A stretch of DNA of 64,000 nucleotides from Gammaproteobacteria bacterium (GCA_026195895.1 JAPHRO010000015.1:1-64000), one strand, 5' to 3'; counted from the stretch's first letter, positions 35,268 through 45,418 are shown. Notes: generated by a model not told the origin, from the sequence alone. A program made the numbers and translations.

Positions 35268-37013
35268 TTAACTAAATTCTCGATTTAATGCATCGACACC
35301 ACATTCGATATCATTAACGTGGGCCAGCTTGAGTAATTCGCTAACTTTTGGAACCAGTTTATTCAGGTTGCTATGGTTAATAATATGTTTAATGTCGAGC
35401 AAGCTGTTTGCCTGCACGCTAAAACATTTTAAGCCCATACCCAGTAGCAAACGGGTGTATTGAGAATCACTGGCCATTTCCCCGCACATGGAGACAGGAA
35501 TACCCGCACTGGTACCCGCCTGTAAGGTAAGGTCAATGAGTTTAAGCACCGAGGGATGTAGTGGTTTGTATAAATAACTCACTTCGTCATCGATGCGATC
35601 CAGTGCCAGAGTATATTGAATTAAATCGTTGGTGCCGATGGAAAGAAAATCGAGTTTTTCTGCGAAAGTGTGTGCCGATAAAGCGGCGGCTGGTACTTCA
35701 ATCATGGCTCCGATTTGCAGATTTGGGTCGAAACGAATTTTTTGTTTTTTTAATTCATTTTTTGCCTGCTCGATTAATTCAAAAGTCTGATCCAGTTCCG
35801 ATACGCAGGTTAACATCGGAATCATCATGCATACCGGGCCATATGCGCCGGCACGTAAGATGGCGCGCAATTGACGCATAAATTGCCGCGGTTCTTTCAG
35901 GCAACGACGAATAGCGCGTAAACCCATCGCTGGATTATGAGCCAGCGGACCATGCTGCAGGGAATCCTCCAGTTCTTTATCGGCGCCCAGGTCACTGGTG
36001 CGAATGGTTAGCGGGTGACCTTTTAATGCGCGTAATGCACGTCGATAAGTGTCGAACTGTTCTTCTTCTGTCGGGTATTCGTTGCGATGAATAAACAGCA
36101 TTTCTGTGCGATACAGTCCCACGCCGGTATGGTCGAATTGTCGCAGTGTGCGTACATCTGCCGGGCGATCTATATTGCCCAGTAAAATAATTTTGTGTTT
36201 ATCTGTTGTGATGGTGGGTTTGTTTTTTAAATCAAACAGATTTTTGCGGCGTAATTTTTCATCTTTTTTCAGGCCGCGGAAATGACTGATCGTTCTGCGG
36301 TCGGCATTAGCGATAATCATGCCGCGATGGCCATCCAGAACCAGTTTCTCACTGGCCTGGATTAACTGCTTGGCATTGTGTACACCGATAATTGCCGGTA
36401 TACCCAGGTTACGTGCGAGGATTGCGGTATGTGATAAGGGGCCGCCGTACTCGGTAATAAACCCGGCAATTTTCTGGTGCTGCATTAGCAGAGTATCTGC
36501 GGGCGTTAAATCATCGGCAATAATGATGCGCCCCTTGAGTTGCTCTTCCTCGCTAACCGGCATGTCTTCGTTATCGCTAGCCAGGCATCGCTGGATGCGT
36601 TGTACAACATGAATGATGTCGTCTTTACGTGTTTTAAGATAGGGGTCGTCCATGTCGTCAAATATTTTAACCAGACGATCACATTGTGCCTGTAGTGCCC
36701 ATTCAGCATTGCATGAACGCTGTTTCAGATGTTTGATTGTATCCTCACAAAGGATAGGATCATCCAGCATCAACAGATTGGTGTCGATAAACTGGGTAAT
36801 GTCCTGCGGGACGTCAGAAGATATTTTTTCCTTGATGTCTACCAGTTGCTGTTGTGCCCGATTGCGCGCCCGATAGAAGCGTTCGATTTCATTATCCAGA
36901 CGACTTTCATCAATTGTGTATTCAGGTACTTCCGGTTGTTCACGGTAGAACAAATAAGCTTGCCCGATGGCAATGCCTTTTGATACACCTATACCGTTGA
37001 ACATTATTGACAT
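35268..37013 (-). CDS. ptsI: PTS enzyme I (phosphoenolpyruvate-protein phosphotransferase)
   Basis: Takes phosphate from PEP and passes it to HPr. 581 residues, the GAF-less short form. The phosphohistidine is His195 in YGGPLSHTAILARNLGIP, the PEP-binding domain follows with VGLYRTEMLFIHRNEYPTEE, and the catalytic Cys is in PVSMCGEMASD near 508. The next gene upstream is ptsH, three bases away. No sugar-specific EIIBC permease is present, so the chain probably serves regulation through EIIA-Man, EIIA-Ntr and HPr kinase. Confidence 0.95.
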   Translation of the reverse strand: MSIMFNGIGVSKGIAIGQAYLFYREQPEVPEYTIDESRLDNEIERFYRARNRAQQQLVDIKEKISSDVPQDITQFIDTNLLMLDDPILCEDTIKHLKQRSCNAEWALQAQCDRLVKIFDDMDDPYLKTRKDDIIHVVQRIQRCLASDNEDMPVSEEEQLKGRIIIADDLTPADTLLMQHQKIAGFITEYGGPLSHTAILARNLGIPAIIGVHNAKQLIQASEKLVLDGHRGMIIANADRRTISHFRGLKKDEKLRRKNLFDLKNKPTITTDKHKIILLGNIDRPADVRTLRQFDHTGVGLYRTEMLFIHRNEYPTEEEQFDTYRRALRALKGHPLTIRTSDLGADKELEDSLQHGPLAHNPAMGLRAIRRCLKEPRQFMRQLRAILRAGAYGPVCMMIPMLTCVSELDQTFELIEQAKNELKKQKIRFDPNLQIGAMIEVPAAALSAHTFAEKLDFLSIGTNDLIQYTLALDRIDDEVSYLYKPLHPSVLKLIDLTLQAGTSAGIPVSMCGEMASDSQYTRLLLGMGLKCFSVQANSLLDIKHIINHSNLNKLVPKVSELLKLAHVNDIECGVDALNREFS

Positions 37014-37016
37014 GAG

Positions 37017-37292
37017 TTACTCGTCTTCGTCGAATTTATTGTTAATCAGTGTTTGTAACGCCGCTAAACATTGTTCGGCATCGTCACCGTTTATATGCAA
37101 AATAATTTGTGTGCCCATGGCTGCTGCCAGCATCATAACACCCATGATGCTTTTGCCATTTACCCGTTGGCCATTGCGCTCCACATCAACATGACTGGAA
37201 AAGCCGGACGCCGTATTGACAAACTTCGCTGCTGCCCGGGCGTGCATTCCCAGTTTGTTGGTGATATCGATAGTTTGGCTTAACTCAGGCAT
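37017..37292 (-). CDS. ptsH: HPr phosphocarrier protein
   Basis: 91 residues from ATG 37292, with GGAG five bases upstream; a longer frame to 37334 is unlikely. His17 in NKLGMHARAAAKFV receives phosphate from enzyme I. Ser48 in NGKSIMGVMMLAA is the regulatory site phosphorylated by HPr kinase, whose gene is four genes upstream. The start overlaps the end of the EIIA gene by eight bases, so translation is coupled. Confidence 0.95.
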   Translation of the reverse strand: MPELSQTIDITNKLGMHARAAAKFVNTASGFSSHVDVERNGQRVNGKSIMGVMMLAAAMGTQIILHINGDDAEQCLAALQTLINNKFDEDE

Positions 37293-37689
37293 AGCTATCT
37301 CCATAATCACACAGGCGTATTCCATCGTGTCCACCGCTCAGCGCCTTGAGTGTCATGTCTTGCAGATTCAATTGTGGGTAATTGAGTATACGGACCAGCA
37401 TCGGAAGATTGAGTCCAGAAACCAGTTTGATGTCGGCCTGATTAATTAATTGGTGGCAGATATTGCTGGGCGTGCTGCCATATAAATCAGTCAGCATTAA
37501 CACGCCATGATCTTTATTTAAAATATCAATATAATTGATCGCCTGTTGTTGAATAATATCCGTTTCAATGTCCAGCGGTACTTCCAGCGCTCTGGTGGCT
37601 AGCGGGCAGACACCGAGTATTTTTTTTGCCGTGTCTAACATGTTCTGTGCTATGCCTTCATGGGTGACCAGTAATAATCCAACACTCAC
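37285..37689 (-). CDS. PTS EIIA component, mannose family
   Basis: 134 residues with the EIIA-Man fold; the phosphorylated His10 lies in LLLVTHEGIAQNML. MLTDLYGSTPSNICHQL is the conserved second loop. In proteobacteria lacking a mannose permease this stand-alone protein (often called PtsM or ManX-like) is thought to regulate rather than import. It overlaps ptsH and sits 12 bases after rapZ. Confidence 0.9.
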   Translation of the reverse strand: MSVGLLLVTHEGIAQNMLDTAKKILGVCPLATRALEVPLDIETDIIQQQAINYIDILNKDHGVLMLTDLYGSTPSNICHQLINQADIKLVSGLNLPMLVRILNYPQLNLQDMTLKALSGGHDGIRLCDYGDSYA

Positions 37690-37701
37690 TATTTATTTCC
37701 C

Positions 37702-38559
37702 TTAATTCATTTCCCGGTGGCGCAATGAAACATTGGCGTATTTGCCTTTGAAATAATTGCATAACTGTTCGGCAATATACACAGAACGATGCTGGCCACC
37801 GGTGCAGCCAATGGAAACTGTTAAATAATAACGGTTTTGCTGAGCAAAATGTGGAATCCAGAAATCCATAAAATTTCGAATGTGACTATACATGTCGATA
37901 ACATCTTGCTGATCCTGCAAAAATGCCTGGACTTCCGGATCCTGTCCGGTCAGTGGCCGTAATTTAGCTTCCCAGTGTGGATTGGGTAAACAGCGTACAT
38001 CGAATACGAAATCGGAATCGGTGGGTACGCTATGTTTGAAGCCAAAAGACTGGAAGAGAACTGAGAGTTCGGCTTCCGGGCGTGACAAAATGCGTTGTTT
38101 TATCAGTTCCCGCAGTTGGTGGACATTGGTGTGGGTAGTGTCCAGGCAAAGGTCGGCATCTACAGCGATAGGCGACAGCAGGTTGCGTTCTATATCGATA
38201 GCTTCAGCCAGTGGGATGCCTTTTTTTGCCAGCGGATGACGGCGACGTGTATCACTGAAGCGCTTGATAAGGGCATTGATTTCAGCCTGAAAATAAATAA
38301 TTTCAACTTCGATGCCAGAGGCTTTTATCTGTTTTATGATTTCACTGAATCGGCGCATGTCGTTAACGCCGCTGCGTGCATCAATGCCGACAGCAACTTC
38401 ATTATAGATGTGCATTTGATGATTCATGATCTGTTTGGCAAATTCGGCCAATAGACCAAGCGGCAAATTGTCTACGCAATAGAAGCCTTCATCTTCCAGG
38501 GTATGCAGGGCAACTGTTTTTCCTGAACCGGAGAGTCCGCTAATAATGACAAGTTTCAT
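37702..38559 (-). CDS. rapZ: RNase adapter RapZ (P-loop RNA-binding protein)
   Basis: Binds small RNAs and, in E. coli, guides RNase E to GlmZ to control amino-sugar synthesis. 285 residues: P-loop SGLSGSGKTVALHTLEDEG (residues 7-25), Walker B-like VDARSGVND-type segment (GIDARSGVND) and the C-terminal domain with SFGFKHSVPTDSDFVFDVRC and SIGCTGGQHRSVYIAE. The rpoN/ptsN context is the standard one. Confidence 0.95.
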   Translation of the reverse strand: MKLVIISGLSGSGKTVALHTLEDEGFYCVDNLPLGLLAEFAKQIMNHQMHIYNEVAVGIDARSGVNDMRRFSEIIKQIKASGIEVEIIYFQAEINALIKRFSDTRRRHPLAKKGIPLAEAIDIERNLLSPIAVDADLCLDTTHTNVHQLRELIKQRILSRPEAELSVLFQSFGFKHSVPTDSDFVFDVRCLPNPHWEAKLRPLTGQDPEVQAFLQDQQDVIDMYSHIRNFMDFWIPHFAQQNRYYLTVSIGCTGGQHRSVYIAEQLCNYFKGKYANVSLRHREMN

Positions 38560-38618
38560 ATTTGACTTTTTTCATTTATCAGTACAAACCAAATTACCGT
38601 TTGTGTGTTGAGTAAAAA

Positions 38619-39554
38619 TTAATTCATGAACTGACTTTGTCGCTGTATAAATTCTTCACTGGCATTGTGTCCATGTTCCATCAGTATATGGTTGCGCACA
38701 GCCGCTTCCACCATAACGGCCAGGTTGCGACCACTGGCAACGGGCAGCATAATTTCAGGTACACCGACATCCAGTATAGTGTGCATGGTGCGCGTACCGT
38801 AAAGTCGATCAAGTTGTTGCTGGTCTTCAATCGACATATGTTCCATACGAATGATTAAACGCAAATATTTGTTTTTCTTGATGGCGTTTTCACCATACAT
38901 GGCACGTATGTTTAATACGCCCAGCCCCCGCACTTCCATAAAATCAGTCAATACTTCGGGGCAGCTACCAATAAGTACGCCGGGGCCAACCCGGGTAAAA
39001 ATGGCAGCGTCATCGGCAATTAAGCGATGCCCGCGAGTAATAAGTTCCAGCGCGAGTTCGCTTTTACCAATACTGCTTTCTCCGGTGATAAGGACACCGG
39101 TGCCCATAACCTCCATAAAAACGCCGTGGACGGTTATTTTGTCAGCCAGCACGTTTGACAGGTAGAAGCGCACTGATTCAATTAAGTCACTGCTGCTCAG
39201 GCTACTTAACAGCAGTGGTGTTTGATGTGCGTTGGCCAGTTCAATAAATTCTTCGGGAACCTGGATGTTATCAGAAATAATAATGGCAGCCGTACGGCGG
39301 GAGAAAATCTGCTTATGGGTATCTTCTCTGGAATTTTTTTTCAGATTATCCAGATAATTCCATTCTGTTTTGCCAATAACCTGTATGCGATTGGGATGAA
39401 TCAGGTTGAGATGACCAATCAGGGTTGCTTTCTGATTTAGATGGAGATTACGGTTGATGGTGCGGGTGGCGTGCTGGGTGCCGGCAACCCAGTGTAAATC
39501 GATGCTTTCCTGCAGGTGTTCAAACAGATTCTGGGGTGTGAGCTTGTCAATCAT
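38619..39554 (-). CDS. hprK: HPr kinase/phosphorylase
   Basis: Phosphorylates and dephosphorylates HPr on its regulatory serine. 311 residues. The N-terminal DRTGG-like domain (to about 130) is followed by the kinase core with TVHGVFMEVMGTGVLITG (catalytic His143), P-loop GESSIGKSELAL (158-169) and EVRGLGVLNIRAMYGENAI, the hprK signature. The P-loop has Ser-Ser in place of the commoner Asp/Glu-Ser-Gly, but the GKS is intact. Its co-occurrence with rapZ, EIIA-Ntr and HPr points to a complete signalling PTS. Confidence 0.94.
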   Translation of the reverse strand: MIDKLTPQNLFEHLQESIDLHWVAGTQHATRTINRNLHLNQKATLIGHLNLIHPNRIQVIGKTEWNYLDNLKKNSREDTHKQIFSRRTAAIIISDNIQVPEEFIELANAHQTPLLLSSLSSSDLIESVRFYLSNVLADKITVHGVFMEVMGTGVLITGESSIGKSELALELITRGHRLIADDAAIFTRVGPGVLIGSCPEVLTDFMEVRGLGVLNIRAMYGENAIKKNKYLRLIIRMEHMSIEDQQQLDRLYGTRTMHTILDVGVPEIMLPVASGRNLAVMVEAAVRNHILMEHGHNASEEFIQRQSQFMN

Positions 39555-39572
39555 GATAGATGGATAAGCCAG

Positions 39573-40034
39573 CTAACTGGCTTCTGACCAGCCAGAGATA
39601 TATTTGAACAGTTCTTCATCGGAATGGCATTTTCTTAATGCGGCACAAAATTCAGCATCGCTAAACATGCCGGCCAGTGATGCCAGCATCTGCAAATGTT
39701 CGCTGGTGTGATGTTCGGGAACCAGCAGGGCGAAATGTAAATCGGCGGGCTGGTTGTCGGGGCTGTCAAAATCGACGCCTGTATCCAGTTTGATAAAGGC
39801 GCCGATAGTCGTATCGTTTTCGCCCAGTCGGCCATGGGGCAGGGCAACCCCATGACCGAGGCCGGTTGAGCCGAGTCGTTCTCGTTCAATAAGCTTGTTG
39901 AAGATATCAGCAGGGTCATAGCCTGGCGCACCCAGTGCCAGTAACTGGCTGAGTTTTTCCAGTAAACGTTTTTTGCTACTGATTTCGTCCAGGCAAATAA
40001 CGCGTTCGGGAGCTATTAACCGACTGATATCCAT
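39573..40034 (-). CDS. ptsN: Nitrogen PTS regulatory EIIA protein PtsN
   Basis: 153 residues of the EIIA-Fru/Ntr fold. His67 in LGHGVALPHGR is the phosphorylation site, and RERLGSTGLG precedes it. Its phosphorylation state regulates potassium transport and stress responses in relatives. Encoded between hpf and hprK, the usual order behind rpoN. Confidence 0.95.
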   Translation of the reverse strand: MDISRLIAPERVICLDEISSKKRLLEKLSQLLALGAPGYDPADIFNKLIERERLGSTGLGHGVALPHGRLGENDTTIGAFIKLDTGVDFDSPDNQPADLHFALLVPEHHTSEHLQMLASLAGMFSDAEFCAALRKCHSDEELFKYISGWSEAS

Positions 40035-40043
40035 GGTGCTCTA

Positions 40044-40370
40044 CTATTCGCTCATGTCCACGTTAGGAATAGGCGCTCTTTTGTGGTGATTGGTGATTTT
40101 CTCCTTATGTTTCTTCACCTGGCGATCCAGTTTATCAATCAGACCATCGATAGCAGCGTACATATTGTCTTCAGTGTTTTCTGCAAACACATCGTTGCCG
40201 CTCATATGGATAGTGGCTTCCGCCTTGTGTCGTACATTCTCTACGGTCAGTATGACGTGGGAATTGGTCACTTTGTCAAAATGGCGTTCAACCCGTTCCA
40301 TTTTTTCCTGCACATAATTACGCAGTGAATCGGTGATTTCTATATGGTGTCCAGTGAGATTGAGTTGCAT
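40044..40370 (-). CDS. hpf: Ribosome hibernation promoting factor (short form)
   Basis: 108 residues; binds the 30S decoding region and promotes 100S dimers in stationary phase. The opening MQLNLTGHHIEITDSLRNYV and EATIHMSGNDVFAENTEDNMYAAIDGLIDKL-type sequence (from about residue 51) define HPF/RaiA. The short form lacks the dimerisation domain of long HPF. It follows rpoN by 26 bases, as in many proteobacteria. Confidence 0.95.
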   Translation of the reverse strand: MQLNLTGHHIEITDSLRNYVQEKMERVERHFDKVTNSHVILTVENVRHKAEATIHMSGNDVFAENTEDNMYAAIDGLIDKLDRQVKKHKEKITNHHKRAPIPNVDMSE

Positions 40371-40396
40371 AAGGACTCCTTCGTCTCATTTAGGCC

Positions 40397-41929
40397 TCAG
40401 GTGAGGCGTTTACGCTCGTTGGATGGCGGTATCATCATGGCTTCTCTATATTTTGCCACAGTTCTACGCGCCACGTTTATGCCCTGATCAACCAGTAAGC
40501 CGGCAAGTTTATTGTCGCTCATTGGTTTTTTGGGGTCCTCTTTATTGATCAGCTTTTTAATCATGGCTCTGATGGCCGTGGCTGAACATTCTCCGCCATC
40601 GGAAGTGCCGACATGGCTGGAGAAGAAATACTTGAATTCGAACACACCCGCCGGTGTATGCATATATTTCTGGGTGGTCACCCGCGAAATAGTTGATTCA
40701 TGCAGTTCCAGTTCTTCGGCAATATCCCTGAGAACCAGTGGTTTCATGCCTTCATCACCGTATTCCAGGAAGGTGCGCTGGTGTTCTACGATAGATGTCG
40801 CTACCCGCATTAAAGTTTCGTTGCGACTTTGCAGGCTTTTGATAAACCAGCGTGCTTCCTGCATGTTATTTTTCATGAAGGTGTTGTCATCGCTCTGATT
40901 GCCGCGTTTGATGAAGCTGGCATAAAGCGGATTGACGCGTAATTTAGGCGCTGTATCCGGATTTAATTCTACCACCCAGCGGCCTTTTTCTTTACGTACA
41001 AATACGTCGGGTACCACATACTGGGTGGATGATTTAGCGATTAGTGCGCCGGGCCGGGGATTGAGTGTCTGGATAAAGCTAATGACTGCGGCCAGCTCTT
41101 CTTCGCTCATCCGGGTATAGCGTTTTAATTTTGCATAATCATGGCTGCCGAGCAGGTCCAGATGATCCTGAATAATGCTGCGAATTTTTTTCAGTCTGGG
41201 GATGTCGTTTTCGGTGAAGTTTTCCAGTTGCAGTAACAGGCATTCTTTCAGGTCACGGGCACCGACACCCAGTGGGTCAAAGCGCTGGATTCGGTGTATT
41301 ACCGCTTCAACCTCGTCCATCTCGATTTCCAGCTCATTTACCAGTCCATTGAAGATATCTTCGGCGCTTTCTTTCAGGTAGCCATCATCGTCTATACCAT
41401 CAATGACTGTCATGGCAATCGCGCGATCAGTGTCGCTCATTGGCGTAAGCTGCAGTTGCCACAGCAGATGATCTATCAATGCATCGCCATCATTGCTCTG
41501 GTTTTCCAGGAATTCCCGGGCCTTGTCGTCATCGCCACCGGCAGCACTGCTGACGGGAGGAATGTCATAAATATCATCCCAGTTGCTGTCTACCGGCAGA
41601 TCATCAGGAATTTCCTGATTGTCGTTGATATCGACATTGGCCGCTTCTATTTCAATGTTTTCGGTGGCCTTGTCCGACAGGCTATCCAGCTCGGTGTTGT
41701 TGTGTTCCTTGTTATTGAGTTCATCCTGTTTTTGCTCATTCTGGGAGGCATTAAGAGGATCGTCGTTCTGGCCTTCTTCCTCCACTTCCAGCATGGGATT
41801 GGATTCGAGGGCTTCCTGGATTTCGGTTTGTAATTCCAGTGTGGATAGCTGCAGCAGACGAATAGCTTGTTGCAACTGGGGGGTCATGGTCAGTGACTGA
41901 CCGATACGTAATTGTAAGGACTGCTTCAT
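40397..41929 (-). CDS. rpoN: RNA polymerase sigma-54 factor RpoN
   Basis: 510 residues. Region I ([20 protein letters not shown]) binds enhancer-binding proteins. An acidic region II of about 100 residues ([18 protein letters not shown]...) is unusually Asn/Asp-rich. The core-binding and DNA-binding domains follow, with [14 protein letters not shown] and the RpoN box [12 protein letters not shown] near residue 490 that reads the -24 element. It sits 113 bases downstream of lptB. Confidence 0.96.
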   Translation of the reverse strand: MKQSLQLRIGQSLTMTPQLQQAIRLLQLSTLELQTEIQEALESNPMLEVEEEGQNDDPLNASQNEQKQDELNNKEHNNTELDSLSDKATENIEIEAANVDINDNQEIPDDLPVDSNWDDIYDIPPVSSAAGGDDDKAREFLENQSNDGDALIDHLLWQLQLTPMSDTDRAIAMTVIDGIDDDGYLKESAEDIFNGLVNELEIEMDEVEAVIHRIQRFDPLGVGARDLKECLLLQLENFTENDIPRLKKIRSIIQDHLDLLGSHDYAKLKRYTRMSEEELAAVISFIQTLNPRPGALIAKSSTQYVVPDVFVRKEKGRWVVELNPDTAPKLRVNPLYASFIKRGNQSDDNTFMKNNMQEARWFIKSLQSRNETLMRVATSIVEHQRTFLEYGDEGMKPLVLRDIAEELELHESTISRVTTQKYMHTPAGVFEFKYFFSSHVGTSDGGECSATAIRAMIKKLINKEDPKKPMSDNKLAGLLVDQGINVARRTVAKYREAMMIPPSNERKRLT

Positions 41930-42042
41930 TCTTATTGTGATGAACTATCTATCAAGCTGTTACCTGTGAGTGTACTCTAAATCCCTTCGACATGCAGAGG
42001 TTGTGCCACATTTCTTTTTCCATGATCAAAGCATAGCACCGA

Positions 42043-42768
42043 TTACAGCCGAAAGTTTTGACCTAGGTAAACATCTTTTACCTGCTGGTCTTCCAGCACG
42101 GTTTCCGGGCTGCCCTCCGCAATCACCTGGCCGGCGCTTAAAATATAGGCCCGCTGGCAAATACCCAGGGTTTCACGCACGTTGTGGTCGGTGATCAGTA
42201 CGCCGATGTCTTTCTGTGTCAGTTGGCGAATAATGCGCTGGATTTCCAGTACTGAAATAGGGTCGACGCCAGCAAAAGGCTCGTCGAGCAGGATAAACCG
42301 CGGCTCAGCGGCCAGCGCACGGGCAATTTCAACTCGCCGGCGCTCGCCACCGGACAGGCTGATGCCGGTATTGTCACGAATATGATCGATCTGCAATTCG
42401 TCGAGCAAGTCCTGTAAGCCCAACTGGCGCTGTTTGTTGTCCAGCCCGGGACGTGTTTCCAGTATGGCCATAATATTTTCGGCCACCGTGAGTTTGCGAA
42501 ACACCGACGCTTCCTGCGGCAGGTAGCCAATGCCCAGCCGAGCCCGTGAATGCATGGGCAAATGGGTGATGTCCAGATCGTTGAACAGGATTTTACCCCT
42601 GTTGGCCGGGATCAGTCCGACCATCATATAAAAACTGGTGGTTTTGCCCGCGCCATTAGGTCCAAGCAGGCCAACAACTTCGCCACTTTGTACGCGGATA
42701 GAAACATCGTCGACAACGGTGCGAGAGCGAAAATTTTTGACCAGGTGATCGGCGCGAAGAATATCCAT
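42043..42768 (-). CDS. lptB: LPS export ABC transporter ATPase LptB
   Basis: Powers extraction of lipopolysaccharide from the inner membrane with LptFG. 241 residues: Walker [14 protein letters not shown] (about 35-47), [19 protein letters not shown] (Q-loop specific to LptB), signature [15 protein letters not shown], Walker [17 protein letters not shown] and H-loop [12 protein letters not shown]. It starts two bases after the lptA stop codon. Confidence 0.96.
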   Translation of the reverse strand: MDILRADHLVKNFRSRTVVDDVSIRVQSGEVVGLLGPNGAGKTTSFYMMVGLIPANRGKILFNDLDITHLPMHSRARLGIGYLPQEASVFRKLTVAENIMAILETRPGLDNKQRQLGLQDLLDELQIDHIRDNTGISLSGGERRRVEIARALAAEPRFILLDEPFAGVDPISVLEIQRIIRQLTQKDIGVLITDHNVRETLGICQRAYILSAGQVIAEGSPETVLEDQQVKDVYLGQNFRL

Positions 42769-42770
42769 TA

Positions 42771-43340
42771 TTATTGTGGGCTGTCGGTTTTGTTTTCAGT
42801 TTGTTCTGTCTGGTTTTTCTCCGGATGAATGGTGATGGTTACCCGCTCCGGTTTACTGTCAGTCGCGTTGTCGCCATTATTGCGTTCACCCGCCTGTACG
42901 ATGTCTTTTTTAGTGTCGTAGATAATATGTTCACTGGCAAAACGATTCTGTTTCTGAATTAACAGGGCTTTTTCTTTCAAGATAAGTACGCCGTCGTTTG
43001 CCTGGTATTCCATTTCATGGCTCTGGGCGCTGATTTCTTCATCCAGATCATTTAGCTGTCTGAATTTGGCGGGAGTGCCTACCACGCGGATTTTTTTTAA
43101 TTTATTTTCTGTGGTATGAATGTAAATCAGTTCACCCAGTATCTGCATACTGCCACGGGAAATTTTGACATGTCCGCGGTAGATGCTGACGCCTTCCTGT
43201 TCGCGCATTTCAACGGCATCTGCTTCTATATTCAGCGGTTGTTCAGCATCGGCGGTTTTTGCCTGTGCAAATTGACTGCATGTTACCAGGCTGAGAAAAA
43301 GTAATAACACTGGTGGTTTAAAATTATTTGGCAACTGCAT
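42771..43340 (-). CDS. lptA: LPS transport periplasmic protein LptA
   Basis: Forms the periplasmic bridge that carries LPS from LptC to LptDE. 189 residues: a signal peptide ending FAQA, then the OstA-like beta-jellyroll with [20 protein letters not shown] and [19 protein letters not shown]. The acidic/polar tail ([17 protein letters not shown]) is a low-complexity extension. It overlaps lptC by 17 bases. Confidence 0.92.
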   Translation of the reverse strand: MQLPNNFKPPVLLLFLSLVTCSQFAQAKTADAEQPLNIEADAVEMREQEGVSIYRGHVKISRGSMQILGELIYIHTTENKLKKIRVVGTPAKFRQLNDLDEEISAQSHEMEYQANDGVLILKEKALLIQKQNRFASEHIIYDTKKDIVQAGERNNGDNATDSKPERVTITIHPEKNQTEQTENKTDSPQ

Positions 43341-43881
43341 AAGTGCCTCTTACCCGGGATAATAGTTTAAGTATACCTTGCCTGTTATCAAAGACCATGC
43401 CCACGGTATCCAGTTCGGAATCCCGGGTTTTGATATGTGCGGGTTTATCGGTTTGTGCTATCTGGCTGTCTGCGTTTATCACCAGGTAATTTGTTTCAAT
43501 GCTCAATGGGCTTCTGGTGTTACTACCGGCACGAATGATGTGCACTTTTTCGTACAGATGAATAATGTTTTGCTGGCCCAGGAAATGAGCGCGTTCTGCA
43601 GAAATTGTCCAGTCGCCTTTCCTGTCTTTAAATTCAATGAATGGCTCGATTATTTCGGCGCTGTTATCGTCGGCAAAGTGCTCAAGTTTTTTTGCCTGGA
43701 TGCTGTATGCCACCTGGCCATTTTCATCCATGTTGGTGATGGTGAAGTTTTCCATGAAATAATCTGGGAAGTGTTCATCTTTTTCAGGTTGTACGATGGG
43801 CGTTTTTTGAAATGCGTCCTGTAACCAGATACTTAGCAGGGCAAGTATGAATACGATGATCAGGCTGATAGAGGTTCGCAT
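43324..43881 (-). CDS. lptC: LPS export protein LptC
   Basis: Bitopic inner-membrane protein passing LPS to LptA. 185 residues with an N-terminal transmembrane helix (SLIIVFILALLSIWLQ) and the jellyroll domain (YFMENFTITNMDENGQVAYS, IQAKKLEHF, AERAHFLGQQNIIHLYEKV). Located between kdsC and lptA, its conserved position. Confidence 0.92.
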   Translation of the reverse strand: MRTSISLIIVFILALLSIWLQDAFQKTPIVQPEKDEHFPDYFMENFTITNMDENGQVAYSIQAKKLEHFADDNSAEIIEPFIEFKDRKGDWTISAERAHFLGQQNIIHLYEKVHIIRAGSNTRSPLSIETNYLVINADSQIAQTDKPAHIKTRDSELDTVGMVFDNRQGILKLLSRVRGTYAVAK

Positions 43882-43893
43882 TGCAGGTCGGAA

Positions 43894-44421
43894 TTACTGG
43901 CTAATGTACGCTTCCAGCATGGCATCCAGCTTGCCTTTTGCTTCCAGCAATAATTCGCAGACATCGCGACCGGCACCGCGGCCGCCGGCATGTTCGGTTA
44001 TCCAGTGGGAATGGCGTTTTACATAGGGGTGGGCATCCTGTACGCAGATTGCCAGACCCACGCGACTCATCACCGGCAGGTCCACCACGTCGTCGCCGAC
44101 ATAGGCTACTTCACTTTCAGTAAAACCTACTTTTTCCAGTAGCTCTAAAAATGCGGGCAGTTTTTCACGCTTACCCTGGTAGACATGTTTGATGCCCAGT
44201 TCTCTGGTGCGATGCGCCACTACATTGGAAACACGACCGGTGATAATGGCAACTTCAACACCGCCATCTTGCAACATGCGCAGGCCATGACCATCTTTGG
44301 AGTTAAATGCTTTGTATTCTTCGCCGTCGTCGCCAATAAATAACGAGCCATCGGTGAGTACACCGTCTACGTCAAAGATGACCAGTTTGATTTTTGCAGC
44401 TTTTTCCAGAATGTCTTGCAT
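43894..44421 (-). CDS. kdsC: KDO 8-phosphate phosphatase KdsC
   Basis: HAD phosphatase releasing KDO for LPS inner core. 175 residues: the DxD motif lies in VIFDVDGVLTDGSLFIGDDG (residues 14-33), SKDGHGLRML, then the ITGRVSNVV Thr/Arg loop, and YVGDDVVDLPVMSRVGLAI carries motif IV. The short, cap-less C1 form is typical of tetrameric KdsC. Confidence 0.95.
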   Translation of the reverse strand: MQDILEKAAKIKLVIFDVDGVLTDGSLFIGDDGEEYKAFNSKDGHGLRMLQDGGVEVAIITGRVSNVVAHRTRELGIKHVYQGKREKLPAFLELLEKVGFTESEVAYVGDDVVDLPVMSRVGLAICVQDAHPYVKRHSHWITEHAGGRGAGRDVCELLLEAKGKLDAMLEAYISQ

Positions 44422-44441
44422 GTTGCTTATCCCGTTAATTT

Positions 44442-45413
44442 TTAAACGACGCCGGCGCGTAATAAATCGTGCATATTCAGTGCGCCAGTCAGTTTGTTGT
44501 TCTCATCGGTTACCAGGATGGCGTTGATTTTCTTATCCTGCATAATTTTGAGCGCTTCAGCGGCCAGTACATTACTGGTGGTTGTGGTGCCGCCTCGAGT
44601 CATGACATCTTTGATCACGGCTGTGTGGACGTCGACATTTTTATCCAGGGTGCGGCGTAAATCACCATCAGTGTAAATACCGAGCAAATTATTTTCCTTA
44701 TCAATGATTGCGGTCATGCCCAGTTTTTTACGCGTCATTTCCAGCAGTGCATCGCGCAGGCTGGCATTTTCGTAAACCGTCGGGATGGTGTCACCGGTGT
44801 GCATGATGTCATTCACATGTAATAGCAGGCGTCGGCCCAGGCTGCCGCCGGGGTGGGACAGGGCAAAATCTTCTTCGGTAAAGCCGCGGGTTTCCAGCAG
44901 GGCCACCGCCAGCGCATCGCCCATGACCAGCGCAACTGTCGTGCTGGAAGTGGGTGCCAGTCCTAATGGACAGGCTTCTTTTTCAACGCCGACATCAAGG
45001 TTAATACTGGCTTCACTGGACAGGGTTGATGCAGGTTTTCCGGTCATGCTAATCAGCGGTACACCGAGACGTTTGATAATGGGAACGATGGTCAGGATTT
45101 CATTGGTTTCACCCGAATTGGATAAGGCGATGACCACATCCTTTTCCGTGATCATACCCAGGTCGCCATGGCTGGCTTCGCCGGGGTGGACAAAAAAGGC
45201 CGGTGTGCCCGTGCTCGCCAGGGTCGCTGCAATCTTGTTGCCAATATGACCAGATTTGCCCATGCCAGTAACCACGACGCGGCCCTCACAGGCCAGCATT
45301 AGCTCACAGGCTTTGGCAAAGTCATCATTGATTCTGGGCTTTAGGGCTGCAATGGAAGCAAGCTCCGTTTCAATGACCGCCAGGCCGAGTTTTTTTAAAT
45401 GATCTTGATTCAT
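44442..45413 (-). CDS. kdsD: Arabinose 5-phosphate isomerase KdsD
   Basis: Isomerises ribulose 5-phosphate to arabinose 5-phosphate, first step of KDO synthesis. 323 residues: an SIS sugar-binding domain (VVTGMGKSGHIGNKIAATLA, FVHPGEASHGDLGMI, ALSNSGETNEI) and two CBS domains from about residue 205 (MHTGDTIPTV, MTRGGTTTTSN). It precedes kdsC by 20 bases in the operon direction. Confidence 0.95.
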   Translation of the reverse strand: MNQDHLKKLGLAVIETELASIAALKPRINDDFAKACELMLACEGRVVVTGMGKSGHIGNKIAATLASTGTPAFFVHPGEASHGDLGMITEKDVVIALSNSGETNEILTIVPIIKRLGVPLISMTGKPASTLSSEASINLDVGVEKEACPLGLAPTSSTTVALVMGDALAVALLETRGFTEEDFALSHPGGSLGRRLLLHVNDIMHTGDTIPTVYENASLRDALLEMTRKKLGMTAIIDKENNLLGIYTDGDLRRTLDKNVDVHTAVIKDVMTRGGTTTTSNVLAAEALKIMQDKKINAILVTDENNKLTGALNMHDLLRAGVV

Positions 45414-45418
45414 GTTTG

